The notes below the pieces were generated by a model, which searched no databases, was not told the origin of the DNA, and saw only the letters and a list, made by a program, of their open reading frames with translations. The position numbers and the translations under genes are program-made. A stretch of 64,000 bases of DNA from Streptomyces sp. NBC_00286 (GTDB taxonomy: Bacteria; Actinomycetota; Actinomycetes; Streptomycetales; Streptomycetaceae): assembly GCF_036173125.1 (NCBI RefSeq), contig NZ_CP108054.1, forward strand, positions 3,658,001-3,722,000. Reading direction: 5' to 3'. Shown here in pieces: positions 45,472-55,927 of this stretch. The number at the start of each line of letters is the position of its first letter. Position 1 is the stretch's first letter.

Positions 45472-46844
45472 TACGCCTGCCTGGACGCCAGTTCCACGAC
45501 CGTGATGTCCGACGGCGCGCCCACCCGTGTCGGCGGCCCCCATGCGCCGGCGCCCCGGGAGACGTACAACTGCGTGTCGCCGTAGCGTTCCAGGCCCGCG
45601 ACGGTCGGGTTGGCGAGTGCCGCGACGAAGTTGCCGGGCCAGAGCTGGCCGCCGTGTGAGTGGCCGGAGAGCTGGAGGTCCACACCGTGGTCCACGGCGT
45701 CGTGGATCTGCACCGGCTGATGGGCGAGCAGCACGCACGCGCGTGCCCGGTCGCGGTCGCCGAGCGCCTTCTCGAAGTCGGGCCCCTGCCCCTCGTCCTC
45801 ACCCGACACGTCGTTGACACCGGCGAGGTCGAAGCCGCGCAGCTCCGTGCGCACGTTCTCCATCGGCGTGATCCCCAGTTCGCGTACGTGCTCGACCCAC
45901 TGCTCGACACCGGAGAAGTACTCGTGATTGCCGGTGACGAAGTACGAGCCGTGCCGCGCCTTCAGCTGGGCGAGCGGCGCGGCGGCGGGCCCGAGGTCCT
46001 TCACGGAGCCGTCGACGAGATCGCCCACGACCGCGATGAGGTCGGGCTGCGTCGAGTTGACGGTGTCGACGACCCGCTGGCAGAACCCGGGCCCGAGCAC
46101 CGGCCCCAGGTGTACGTCACTGACCACGGCGATCCGGAACCCGTGCGCGCTGCGCGGCAGTTTGGCCAGCGGCACGGTCACCCGCTTCACCTTCGGCCCG
46201 CGCAGCACGCCGTACGTCCCGTATCCGACCGTCCCCAACGCGGCGGCGGCAGCGGCGCCACCGACCACACGGGAGACGAAGAGACGCCGGGAGGGCCCGC
46301 TGACCGCCGCTCCGGACGTGGTGGCATCGGGCGTGCCCGCGGCACCCGAACCGCCGTCAGAAGCGCCCTCAGCCTCGCCGTCACCCTCTCCAACGGAAAC
46401 GGGCGCCGTCGGTCCGGAGCCGGGCTGCCCCGCGCCCGCCTCCACCACGGCATCGGGCGCGGCGACCGCCACCGGCTCGCGCTCGCCCACCACGTCCGGT
46501 GCCTCAGATGTCTCGGGCGCTGAACGCCGCTCGACAAGCCGCCGTACGAGGGGCCGTGCGGCCTCTCCCACGAGCAACGCGAGCAGGAGATAGAGCACGA
46601 TCGCAAGCCACAGGAACCCCGGCCAGCCCAGCACCTGTTGGAGCCAGAACGGAGCCCCGCCCCGCTCGGCGGTCATCGCCGCGACGAAGAGCAGCGGACC
46701 GGAGATGAACACGGCCGCGCCCGCGCGCCGGGCGAGCCCCGGCCCGGTAGTCGTGTCGCGCACCAGACGGCGCCACATGTACCAGTGCATGACGCCGAAG
46801 AGGGCCAGCACCACCAGAATGACGAGCACAAAGACGATGACCAC
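45471..46844 (-). CDS. Membrane metallophosphoesterase, probable Sec/Tat protein
   Basis: This 457-residue protein has three hydrophobic helices (about 2-20, 42-59, 76-97) and a long acidic/Ala-rich linker. A twin-arginine sequence SRRLFVSR at 185-192 precedes a fourth hydrophobic helix. The calcineurin-like phosphoesterase domain follows (about 225-457) with AVVSDVHLGP, VVGDLVDG, TGNHEYF and SGHSHGGQLWP, all metal-ligand motifs. The domain resembles YkuE, a Tat-exported enzyme. A Tat signal after three Sec-type helices predicts joint insertion, leaving the enzyme outside the cell. GTG start at 46844 has GGGAGC. Confidence 0.88.
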   Translation of the reverse strand: MVIVFVLVILVVLALFGVMHWYMWRRLVRDTTTGPGLARRAGAAVFISGPLLFVAAMTAERGGAPFWLQQVLGWPGFLWLAIVLYLLLALLVGEAARPLVRRLVERRSAPETSEAPDVVGEREPVAVAAPDAVVEAGAGQPGSGPTAPVSVGEGDGEAEGASDGGSGAAGTPDATTSGAAVSGPSRRLFVSRVVGGAAAAAALGTVGYGTYGVLRGPKVKRVTVPLAKLPRSAHGFRIAVVSDVHLGPVLGPGFCQRVVDTVNSTQPDLIAVVGDLVDGSVKDLGPAAAPLAQLKARHGSYFVTGNHEYFSGVEQWVEHVRELGITPMENVRTELRGFDLAGVNDVSGEDEGQGPDFEKALGDRDRARACVLLAHQPVQIHDAVDHGVDLQLSGHSHGGQLWPGNFVAALANPTVAGLERYGDTQLYVSRGAGAWGPPTRVGAPSDITVVELASRQA

Positions 46845-46856
46845 GCGGAGCTCCCG

Positions 46857-47096
46857 TTATGACGTGCGGTGAATGGCGCGAACTCCGCGCAACCCGATGA
46901 ACCCGACGACCGTCCCAAGGACAAAGGAGATAACGGCGAGCGTCAGATGCACCCAGAAGTACCCGGTCGGCTCGCCGTCTTCGAAGGCGAGCCCACTCCC
47001 GTCCGCCACCAGGTTCTTGACGAAAGTGATCCAGATGACCCAGCTCCACACCCCGAAGGCGAGCAGGAACCAGGAGACGGGACGGCTGAGCTTCAT
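46857..47096 (-). CDS. SCO4848-family small membrane protein
   Basis: This 79-residue protein has two transmembrane helices (SWFLLAFGVWSWVIWITFV and VHLTLAVISFVLGTVVGFIG) and the conserved short loop DGSGLAFEDGEPTGYFW. I recognise it as the family named after S. coelicolor SCO4848; its function is unknown. ATG at 47096 starts the conserved N-terminus MKLSRPVSW. It lies 12 bp before the phosphoesterase gene on the same strand and may be co-transcribed. Confidence 0.88.
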   Translation of the reverse strand: MKLSRPVSWFLLAFGVWSWVIWITFVKNLVADGSGLAFEDGEPTGYFWVHLTLAVISFVLGTVVGFIGLRGVRAIHRTS

Positions 47097-47256
47097 ACGT
47101 TCAGTATCGCTGCCGTCGAGCGGTGACCGCGTCCGGGGTGAGGAGACCCACAGCGGAGTGGGCCGCGGTGGAGAGGACCTCCGTGGTGAGGGCGGCAGTG
47201 GAAAGGGCGGTGCGACTTCCCGTCCGGGGACAGGTACGTTCTCGTCCGTGTCCGCC

Positions 47257-48567
47257 ATGAAAAAGACCACCAAGTCCTCCTTGCTGGTCACTTCCGCCAC
47301 CTTGTTGACCTTGTCGCTCACCACGACCGCGATCGCCACCGGGCCCGCCGTCGCGGACGGAACGCCGACACCGAGTCAGAAGGGGACTCCGAAGGCCACT
47401 GCCTCGCCGAGCGCCACACCCCCGGCGGACATGTCGACCGTGGGCGGCGCCCAACTCGGCAAGGCGGGCACCCAGGTGAACCTCGGCACCGGCGCCCCGG
47501 TGCTGCCGAAGGACCTGAGCGCACGCTCCTGGGTCGTCGCGGACGCCGAGTCCGGCGATGTGCTGGCCGCGCACAACGCGCACTGGCGGCTGGCCCCGGC
47601 GAGCACCCTGAAGATGCTGTTCGCAGACACGCTGCTGCCGAAGTTCAGCCAGCGTGAGGAGAAGCACAAGGTCGTGCCCTCCGATCTGGCGGGCATCGGT
47701 CCCGGCTCCAGCGTGGTCGGCATCAAGGAGGACGAGACATACACGGTCCAGGACCTCTGGCGCGGCGTCTTCCTCGCCTCCGGCAACGACGCCGTACGCG
47801 TCCTGTCCGCGATGAACGGGGGCGTCGACAAGACGGTCCAGGACATGAACGCGCACGCCGAGGAGCTCCAGGCCCGCGACACACACGTGGTCAGCCCGGA
47901 CGGCTACGACGAGGTGGGGCAGGTGTCATCGGCGTACGACCTCACCCTCATCGCCCGCTCGGGACTGCAGAAGAAGGACTTCCGGGAGTACGCCTCTACC
48001 GTGCGCGCCAAGTTCCCCGGCGAGACGAAGAAGGACAAGAAGGGCAAGACGACCCGCAAGTCCTTCGAGATCCAGAACACCAACCGACTGCTGACGGGCG
48101 CGGGCGGCCTCGGCGTCTACAAGGGCATAGCGGGCGTGAAGAACGGCAACACCTCGAACGCGGGCTCCACCTTCACCGGGGTCGCCGAACGTGACGGCAA
48201 AGTGCTGCTCGTCACGGTCATGAACCCCCAGAAGGAGGAGAACAACGAGGTCTACAAGGAGACCGCTCGCCTTCTGGACTGGGGTTTCCAGGCGGCGGAC
48301 AAGGTGCAGCCGGTGGGTGAGCTGGTGCCGCCGAGGAGCGCGGACACGGGTACGGGAGCGCAGCCGGACGCGGAGGCATCCGGGGAGGCGGGCGGCTCCG
48401 GTGACGGCAGCCCCGTCGCCGCCTCGGCTCAGGAAGCCGGGTCGGGCGGCATCGGTGTCGCGCTGGGGATCACCGGGGGTGTGCTCGTACTCCTCGCGGG
48501 CGGGGCGTTCCTCGTCAACCGCCGCTGGCCGCTGCCCGACCTGGTGCGCCGCCGGCCGCGCCCCTGA
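47257..48567 (+). CDS. D-alanyl-D-alanine carboxypeptidase (DacA/penicillin-binding type)
   Basis: This 436-residue exported serine peptidase trims the terminal D-Ala of peptidoglycan. A Sec signal is at 1-35, with a Pro/Ser/Thr-rich linker to about 60. The peptidase S11 domain has active-site Ser116-x-x-Lys119 (ASTLKM) and SGN at 175-177. The third box reads KNG (295-297, GVKNGNTS) rather than KTG. A C-terminal transmembrane helix (GIGVALGITGGVLVLLAGGA) anchors it. ATG 47257 follows GTG 47248, either of which may be used. The end overlaps the convergent YihY gene by 53 bp. Confidence 0.92.
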   Translation: MKKTTKSSLLVTSATLLTLSLTTTAIATGPAVADGTPTPSQKGTPKATASPSATPPADMSTVGGAQLGKAGTQVNLGTGAPVLPKDLSARSWVVADAESGDVLAAHNAHWRLAPASTLKMLFADTLLPKFSQREEKHKVVPSDLAGIGPGSSVVGIKEDETYTVQDLWRGVFLASGNDAVRVLSAMNGGVDKTVQDMNAHAEELQARDTHVVSPDGYDEVGQVSSAYDLTLIARSGLQKKDFREYASTVRAKFPGETKKDKKGKTTRKSFEIQNTNRLLTGAGGLGVYKGIAGVKNGNTSNAGSTFTGVAERDGKVLLVTVMNPQKEENNEVYKETARLLDWGFQAADKVQPVGELVPPRSADTGTGAQPDAEASGEAGGSGDGSPVAASAQEAGSGGIGVALGITGGVLVLLAGGAFLVNRRWPLPDLVRRRPRP

Positions 48568-49492
48568 CGTCCGCCGCTTCGGTGCCCCCGGAGGAGTCGC
48601 CTGAGGCGTCGTCGGAGGAGCCGTCTGCGGGAGCGTCCAGGGACTCGTTCTTCCGCGTCGCCGTCCAGGCGGCGCAGAAGAGCACCAGTTTCGCGGTGAA
48701 GTTGATCCACAGCAGCAGTGCTACGGGCACCCCGAAGGCGCCGTACATGCTCTTCGAGGCGACGCCACTGATGTAGCCGCTGAGCAGCAGCTTCAGCAGC
48801 TCGAAACCGGCGGCGCCGATCAGTGCGGCGGTGAACAGCCGACGGCGGGTCGGCTCGACACCGGGCAGCAGCGTCAGGACGTACAGCAGGAGCAGGAAGT
48901 CGGCGAGGACGGCGATGGCGAACGCGGCGACCTGCAGCAGCGCGCTGCCCCAGCCGGCCTCGTCGATGCCGAGTTGCCGGGCGGTCCAGCCGACCATCGT
49001 CGCCGCGACGGCGGAGGTGACGATCGTGACGAGCACGGCGCCGCCGAGACCGACGAGGACCCCGGCGTCCTTGGCCTTGCGCAGTACGGGGTTCTCATCG
49101 GGCTCTGGGAGCTCCCACACCGCCCTGAGGCACTCGCGCATGGAGCCGACCCAGCCGATGCCGATGAACAGCAGCAGGGCGCCCGCGATGACGCCGACGG
49201 TGCCGGCGTTGTTCACCAGGCTGCCGATGTCCAACTGGTCGGAGATCCCGGGGATCTGCTCGGCGATCTTGTCCTCGAGCTCCCGCTGCCCCTTCTCGTC
49301 GAGGGTCGCGGCGGCCACCGCGGCGGCGACGGTGATCAGCGGGAAGAGCGAGACGAAGCTGATGAACGTCATCGCGGCGGCGAGCCGTGTCCACTTCACG
49401 CGGTCCAGGCGTTCGTACGAGCGCCACGCGTGCGTGGCCATCAGTCGCGTGACGACCGGCCCGACGCCGGGGAGCCTTTTCAGCCAGTCCAT
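48515..49492 (-). CDS. YihY/BrkB-family membrane protein
   Basis: This 325-residue integral membrane protein of the YihY/virulence factor BrkB family has six transmembrane helices. The family region AAAMTFISFVSLFPLITVA is at about residues 35-55, and the later GIGWVGSMRECLRAVW and LLLWINFTAKLVLFCAAW are also typical. The C-terminus is acidic and Ser/Gly-rich. ATG at 49492 is preferred over the longer frame because MDWLKRLPG starts the family sequence. Its function is not established. Confidence 0.9.
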   Translation of the reverse strand: MDWLKRLPGVGPVVTRLMATHAWRSYERLDRVKWTRLAAAMTFISFVSLFPLITVAAAVAAATLDEKGQRELEDKIAEQIPGISDQLDIGSLVNNAGTVGVIAGALLLFIGIGWVGSMRECLRAVWELPEPDENPVLRKAKDAGVLVGLGGAVLVTIVTSAVAATMVGWTARQLGIDEAGWGSALLQVAAFAIAVLADFLLLLYVLTLLPGVEPTRRRLFTAALIGAAGFELLKLLLSGYISGVASKSMYGAFGVPVALLLWINFTAKLVLFCAAWTATRKNESLDAPADGSSDDASGDSSGGTEAADVRGAAGGAPGRAAASGG

Positions 49493-49546
49493 GATCCGAA
49501 CCTGCCCCCTATGCCGATGCCCAATGTCCGGGTACCCCAATTGCGC

Positions 49547-50485
49547 TCACCAGTCGGCCACCTCCAGGGCGTACATCCCGAGCCACGCCCCGCCGATCAG
49601 AGCGAGCGGGCTGTCGCGCAGCACGACCTCCTCGGGCTCGCCCGCGGTGCCACGGTCGGCGAAAACGGCGTACCGGAGGACGGCGAGAACGAAGGCGACC
49701 ACCGAGAGCTGTCTCCAGGGCAGCACACCGGTGTGCGGCAGGCCACCCTCCTCCAGGGCCCACAGGCAATAGCCGAGAACGGCGACACCGGCCGCGAGCT
49801 GCCAGACGAATCGGAGGTAGCCGGTCGTGTACTCGGTGAGCAACGCGCGCGTGGCACCCGCTTTTCCGGCCATCTGCACGGCTTCGGAGTACCGCTTGGC
49901 GGCGACCACGAACAGCGCTCCGAAGCCCGTGGTGATCAGAAACCAGCGCGACAGCGGGATGCCGAGCGCGACCCCGCCGATCATCGCGCGCATCAGGAAC
50001 CCGGTGGTCACCACGACAAGATCGACGACGAGGACGTGCTTGAGGCTGACGCAGTACGCCAGTTGCATGCCCAGGTAGGCGATCAGCAGCGCCGAGGTGA
50101 CCGGGGAGCACAGGAACGCGGCGGCGGCCGGGGCGACGACGGCGAGGGCGGCCCCGACGGCGTACGCGACCGGTACGGGCACGTGGCCGGCGGCGACCGG
50201 ACGATGGCGCTTGACCGGATGGGCGCGATCGGCGTCGACGTCCTCTGCATCGTTGATCAGGTACACGGCGGCGGCGCAGGCGGTGAACAGCACGAAGCAG
50301 AGCGCGACTTGCGTGAGCGCGTGACGCGAGAAGAGTTCGCCGGCGGCGGCCGGAGCGGCGACCACAAGGACGTTTTTGACCCACTGTCTGGGACGGGCGG
50401 CCCAAAACAGGCCCCTTAGGAGGCCGATTTTCTGCGGGCCCGGCTGTGGCTGAGACGCGCCCTCCAGGAGAGCCGTTTCCGTCAT
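49547..50485 (-). CDS. Decaprenyl-phosphate phosphoribosyltransferase (UbiA family)
   Basis: This 312-residue membrane prenyltransferase transfers 5-phosphoribose from PRPP to a polyprenyl phosphate, the first committed step of polyprenyl-phosphoryl-arabinose synthesis. The Asp-rich motif YLINDAEDVDADRAHPVKR is the form seen in this subfamily; the second region is VVAAKRYSEA. Nine or so transmembrane helices follow the first motif. ATG at 50485 has AGGAGG. It overlaps the phosphatase gene by 4 nt, matching the Rv3806c-Rv3807c pair of mycobacteria. Confidence 0.9.
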   Translation of the reverse strand: MTETALLEGASQPQPGPQKIGLLRGLFWAARPRQWVKNVLVVAAPAAAGELFSRHALTQVALCFVLFTACAAAVYLINDAEDVDADRAHPVKRHRPVAAGHVPVPVAYAVGAALAVVAPAAAAFLCSPVTSALLIAYLGMQLAYCVSLKHVLVVDLVVVTTGFLMRAMIGGVALGIPLSRWFLITTGFGALFVVAAKRYSEAVQMAGKAGATRALLTEYTTGYLRFVWQLAAGVAVLGYCLWALEEGGLPHTGVLPWRQLSVVAFVLAVLRYAVFADRGTAGEPEEVVLRDSPLALIGGAWLGMYALEVADW

Positions 50486-51060
50486 GGCCGCCTCCTGCTG
50501 TGCGCGAGGCGGGGCGTCAGCATCCAACGGGAGCCGAGCCGGGCGGTGAACGCACCGAGGACCGCTCCGGCCGCCACATCCGAGGGGAAGTGGACGCCGG
50601 CGACCAGCCGCGAGACGCACATCGCGGCCGCCAGCGGCGGCACCGGACGCGCGCCCAGTGCTCCGTAGGCGACGGCCGCCGCCGCTGCCGAGGTGGCGTG
50701 CACGCTTGGGAAGGAGTGCCGGCCGACGGTACGGACCAGGGGCTCGACATGCCCGGGGCGCGGTCGGCGCACAAGGCGCTTCGCGCCCATGCCGACCAGG
50801 TGCGCACCGGCGGTCAGGGCCGTGCCGCGCAGCCAGGCACCACGCCGCTCTCGGTCCACGGCCGCGCCCAGGAGCCCGGCCACGAGCCATAGCGCACCAT
50901 GCTCTCCCGCCCGGGACAGGGCGCGGGCAGCAGCCGCGACGCGCGGGTCCGTACCGCAGCCGTGGAGGGCGGAGAGAAGCCGTCGGTCAAGGTCGTCCAT
51001 GCCGATCCACTGTTCACGGCGAGCATCCAAGAACTCCGGCGATATTTGACGACATACCAT
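50482..51060 (-). CDS. PAP2-type phosphatase, probable DPPR phosphatase
   Basis: This 192-residue PAP2 superfamily membrane phosphatase shows the three motifs: KRLVRRPRP, SFPSVHAT (PSGH variant with Val) and SRLVAGVHFPSD with the catalytic His and Asp. By gene pairing with the UbiA-type transferase it should dephosphorylate polyprenyl-phosphoryl-5-phosphoribose. It is translationally coupled with that gene. ATG 51060 has GGGTGA upstream; ATG 51000 is an alternative start. Confidence 0.88.
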   Translation of the reverse strand: MVCRQISPEFLDARREQWIGMDDLDRRLLSALHGCGTDPRVAAAARALSRAGEHGALWLVAGLLGAAVDRERRGAWLRGTALTAGAHLVGMGAKRLVRRPRPGHVEPLVRTVGRHSFPSVHATSAAAAAVAYGALGARPVPPLAAAMCVSRLVAGVHFPSDVAAGAVLGAFTARLGSRWMLTPRLAHSRRRP

Positions 51061-51121
51061 TAATCACCCGTTTCGGCGAGAGTATTGACCCTTCGGATGT
51101 CTCCTGACCAAGCGCCCATAT

Positions 51122-52561
51122 ATGGGCGATACGGTCACCGGTATGCCCGCCGATTCCACGTCCACTGTCGCCTCTGCCTCGTCCGCCGTCCCATCTGCAT
51201 CCGCCTCCGTCGCCGATGTCGCCCCCGTGCCCGTCACAGGGTGGGGCCGCACCGCCCCCACGGCCGCCCGCCTGATCCGCCCTCGTACGTACGAGGAGGC
51301 CGCGGCGGCCGTCCGGGCGTGCGGGGCCCGTGGGGGCATCGCACGGGGGCTTGGACGGGCGTACGGGGACGCGGCGCAGAACGCGGGCGGGGCCGTGTTC
51401 GACATGACGGGCCTTGACCGGATCCACGCGATCGACGCGGACGGCGGGACGGTCCTGTGCGACGCCGGAGTCAGTCTGCACCGGCTGATGCAGGTCCTGC
51501 TGCCGCTGGGCTGGTTCGTGCCGGTGACGCCCGGGACCCGTTATGTGACGGTCGGCGGGGCGATCGGCGCCGACCTCCACGGCAAGAACCACCATGTGTC
51601 CGGGTCGTTCACCCGCCATGTGCGCGCCCTGGAACTGCTCACCGCCGACGGCGAGATCCGTACGGTGGGCCGCGGCACCCCTCTCTTCGACGCCACCGCG
51701 GGCGGCATGGGCCTGACGGGCGTCGTCCTCGCGGCGACGGTGCGGCTCCAGCCCGTGGAGACCTCCTTGATGTCGGTCGACACGGAACGCGCCAAGGACT
51801 TGGACGACTTGATGGCCCGCCTCACGGCCACCGACCACCGCTACCGCTATTCGGTCGCCTGGATCGATCTGCTCGGCCGCGGTACGTCGCTGGGGCGCTC
51901 GGTACTGACACGCGGGGACCACGCTCCTGTCGACGCACTGCCCGCACGCGCGCGTAGAGACCCACTCGCGTTCCGCCCTGCTCGCTTCTCCGCCGCCCCG
52001 TCCTTCGTCCCCGACGGCTTGCTCGGCCGCACGACGGTCGGCCTCTTCAATGAACTCTGGTACCGGAAGGCGCCACGCGCGCGTGCCGGTGAACTGCAGA
52101 GGATCTCCGCGTTCTTCCACCCCCTGGACGGTGTGCCGCACTGGAACCGCCTCTACGGGAAGAGCGGTTTCGTGCAGTACCAGTTCGTCGTCGGCTACGG
52201 CCAGGAGGGCGCCCTGCGGCGGATCGTGCACCGGATCTCGCGGCGCCGCTGCCCGTCGTTCCTCGCCGTGCTGAAGCGCTTCGGGGAGGGCGATCCGGGC
52301 TGGCTGTCCTTCCCGGTGCCCGGCTGGACGCTCGCCCTGGACCTCCCCGCGCACCTGCCGGGACTCGGCGCCTTCCTGGACGAGCTGGACGAGGAGGTCG
52401 CGGCGGCCGGCGGACGCGTCTACCTCGCGAAGGACGCACGGCTGCGGCCCGAGCTGTTCGCCGCGATGTATCCACGGCTCGATGAATTCCGGGCGCTGCG
52501 GGCGGAGTTGGACCCGGCCGGGGTGTTCACGTCGGATCTGTCGCGGCGCCTCGGGCTGTGA
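51122..52561 (+). CDS. dprE1: Decaprenylphosphoryl-beta-D-ribose 2'-oxidase
   Basis: This 479-residue FAD enzyme oxidises C2 of the lipid-linked ribose. The first ~35 residues are Ser/Thr/Ala-rich and not conserved. The FAD-binding domain shows GRAYGDAAQNAGGAV and TVGGAIGADLHGKNHH. The C-terminal part has LKRFGEGDPGWLSFPVPGW, followed by the position of the benzothiazinone-reactive Cys, here Ala405; the catalytic Lys is in YLAKDAR (Lys437). Alignment to M. tuberculosis DprE1 is from memory and matches to the residue over the last 74 positions. Start is ATG 51122 or 51143. DprE2 follows 52 bp later. Confidence 0.9.
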   Translation: MGDTVTGMPADSTSTVASASSAVPSASASVADVAPVPVTGWGRTAPTAARLIRPRTYEEAAAAVRACGARGGIARGLGRAYGDAAQNAGGAVFDMTGLDRIHAIDADGGTVLCDAGVSLHRLMQVLLPLGWFVPVTPGTRYVTVGGAIGADLHGKNHHVSGSFTRHVRALELLTADGEIRTVGRGTPLFDATAGGMGLTGVVLAATVRLQPVETSLMSVDTERAKDLDDLMARLTATDHRYRYSVAWIDLLGRGTSLGRSVLTRGDHAPVDALPARARRDPLAFRPARFSAAPSFVPDGLLGRTTVGLFNELWYRKAPRARAGELQRISAFFHPLDGVPHWNRLYGKSGFVQYQFVVGYGQEGALRRIVHRISRRRCPSFLAVLKRFGEGDPGWLSFPVPGWTLALDLPAHLPGLGAFLDELDEEVAAAGGRVYLAKDARLRPELFAAMYPRLDEFRALRAELDPAGVFTSDLSRRLGL

Positions 52562-52613
52562 GCCGTACACGGAGTCCGGTTTTCCAACCCACTTCTACAG
52601 GAGCTCGATTTCC

Positions 52614-53369
52614 ATGAAGGACGCCTTCGGAGCCCCCCAGTCCCTGCTCATCCTCGGCGGCACATCCGAGATCGCGCTCGCCACCGCGCGCCGTCTGATC
52701 GCCCGCCGCACCCGCACAGTGTGGCTCGCGGGCCGCCCCTCACCCGCCCTGGAGTCGGCCGCTTCCGGGCTGCGCGACCTCGGCGCCGACGTACGTACCG
52801 TCGCCTTCGACGCGCTCGACTCCGCCTCCCACGAGTCCGCGCTCGGCCCGGTCTTCGGCGAGGGCGACATCGACCTGGTGCTGCTCGCGTTCGGCGTCCT
52901 GGGCGACCAGGCGCGCGACGAGAACGAGCCCGGTGCGGCCGTACGCGTCGCCCAGACCAACTACACCGGCGCGGTCTCGTCCGGCCTGATCTGCGCCAAG
53001 GCCCTCCAGGCCCAGGGGCACGGCTCCTTGGTGGTGCTCTCCTCGGTCGCCGGAGAACGCGCCCGCCGCGCCAACTTCATCTACGGCTCCAGCAAGGCGG
53101 GCCTCGACGCCTTCGCCCAGGGCCTGGGCGACGCGCTGCACGGCACGGGTGTCCACGTCATGGTCGTACGCCCCGGATTCGTACGCTCCCGTATGACGGC
53201 CGGCCTCCCGGAGACCCCTCTCGCGACGACTCCGGAGGCGGTGGCGACCGCGATCGAGGTGGGCCTGCGTCGACGCTCCGAGACGGTGTGGGTGCCGGGG
53301 TCGCTGCGCCTGGTGATGTCGGCGCTGCGGCATGCGCCGAGGGCGGTGGCCAGGCGACTTCCGGTGTAG
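52614..53369 (+). CDS. dprE2: Decaprenylphosphoryl-D-2-keto-erythro-pentose reductase
   Basis: This 251-residue short-chain dehydrogenase/reductase reduces the keto intermediate to the arabinose configuration, completing epimerisation. The NAD-binding motif is ILGGTSEIALATARRL, the catalytic Ser is in VVLSSVAGERA and the YxxxK is IYGSSKAG. ATG at 52614 has AGGAG. Adjacency to dprE1 gives the assignment; sequence alone would say SDR family. Confidence 0.88.
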   Translation: MKDAFGAPQSLLILGGTSEIALATARRLIARRTRTVWLAGRPSPALESAASGLRDLGADVRTVAFDALDSASHESALGPVFGEGDIDLVLLAFGVLGDQARDENEPGAAVRVAQTNYTGAVSSGLICAKALQAQGHGSLVVLSSVAGERARRANFIYGSSKAGLDAFAQGLGDALHGTGVHVMVVRPGFVRSRMTAGLPETPLATTPEAVATAIEVGLRRRSETVWVPGSLRLVMSALRHAPRAVARRLPV

Positions 53370-53388
53370 TCGCCGCGTGCGGTCGGCC

Positions 53389-53973
53389 TCAGCGTGTGGG
53401 CAAGGTGGTGTCGTTCTGCGTGGGCGCGCTCGCCTGCGGAGGCACCACCGCTCCCCCGAACACGAAGTCACGGAGCCTGCGCCACACCCCGTCGGCACCC
53501 TGCTCGTAGAGCGCGAAACCGGTGCACGGCCACTGGGCCTCGTACTCGGACAACTCCTCGTACGCCCGGTCCATGGCCTCGTCGTCGATGCCGTGCGCGA
53601 CCGTCACATGCGGGTGGTACGGGAACTGCAGTTCGCGTGCCACGGGGCCGGAAGCGTCCCGGACCTGCTTCTGCAGCCACGTACAGGCCTCGGCCCCCTC
53701 AACGACCTGCACGTACACGACGGGCGACAGCGGGCGGAAGGTTCCTGTGCCGCTCAGTCGCATCGGGAAGGGGCGCCCGGCGGCCGCGACCTCGACGAGA
53801 TGCGCCTCGATCGCGGGCAGCGCCGAGTCGTCGACCTCCGTCGGCGGCAGCAGCGTGACATGGGTGGGGATGCCGGTAGCGGCGGCGTCGCCGAAGCCCG
53901 CGCGCCGCTCCTGGAGCAGGCTGCCGTGTGGCTCCGGGACCGCGATCGACACACCGATCGTTACGGTCCCCAC
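53389..53973 (-). CDS. 2'-5' RNA ligase / 2H phosphoesterase family protein
   Basis: This 194-residue protein has the two HxT motifs of 2H phosphoesterases: THVTLLPP (about residue 38) and HPHVTVAHG (about residue 121). Such enzymes hydrolyse 2',3'-cyclic or 2',5' phosphodiesters; the substrate is not known here. GTG at 53973 has AGGAGA. It is convergent with dprE2. A (CAGCAAGCACAA)-type 12-bp tandem repeat lies just upstream of its start. Confidence 0.87.
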   Translation of the reverse strand: MGTVTIGVSIAVPEPHGSLLQERRAGFGDAAATGIPTHVTLLPPTEVDDSALPAIEAHLVEVAAAGRPFPMRLSGTGTFRPLSPVVYVQVVEGAEACTWLQKQVRDASGPVARELQFPYHPHVTVAHGIDDEAMDRAYEELSEYEAQWPCTGFALYEQGADGVWRRLRDFVFGGAVVPPQASAPTQNDTTLPTR

Positions 53974-53987
53974 GTCGTCTCCTGTCG

Positions 53988-54023
53988 TTGTGCTTGCTGT
54001 TGTGCTTGCTGTTGTGCTTGCCG
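53988..54023. repeat. 12-bp tandem repeat upstream of the 2H gene
   Basis: Three copies of TTGTGCTTGCTG (last one TTGTGCTTGCCG) and a degenerate fourth lie 15-50 bp upstream of the GTG start, i.e. in its leader or promoter. Confidence 0.85.
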
Positions 54024-54167
54024 TTGTGGTGGTGCTTGCCCTGGTCTATCGGGTCTTCAGGATGCTTCTGGCGGGCAGGGGTGGCCACTCGTCGTGTGTG
54101 TTCCCTGTTTCCGTACGGCTTACGACTGTACGGCCGTCGGGCCCGATCCCGGGTGTCAGTGCCTCGG

Positions 54168-55919
<1,752 letters not shown>

Positions 55920-55927
<8 letters not shown>

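Noticed and set aside
46873..47247. N-terminal extension of the D,D-carboxypeptidase frame
   Set aside because: It lies opposite the SCO4848-family gene and precedes the clear signal peptide starting at 47257.
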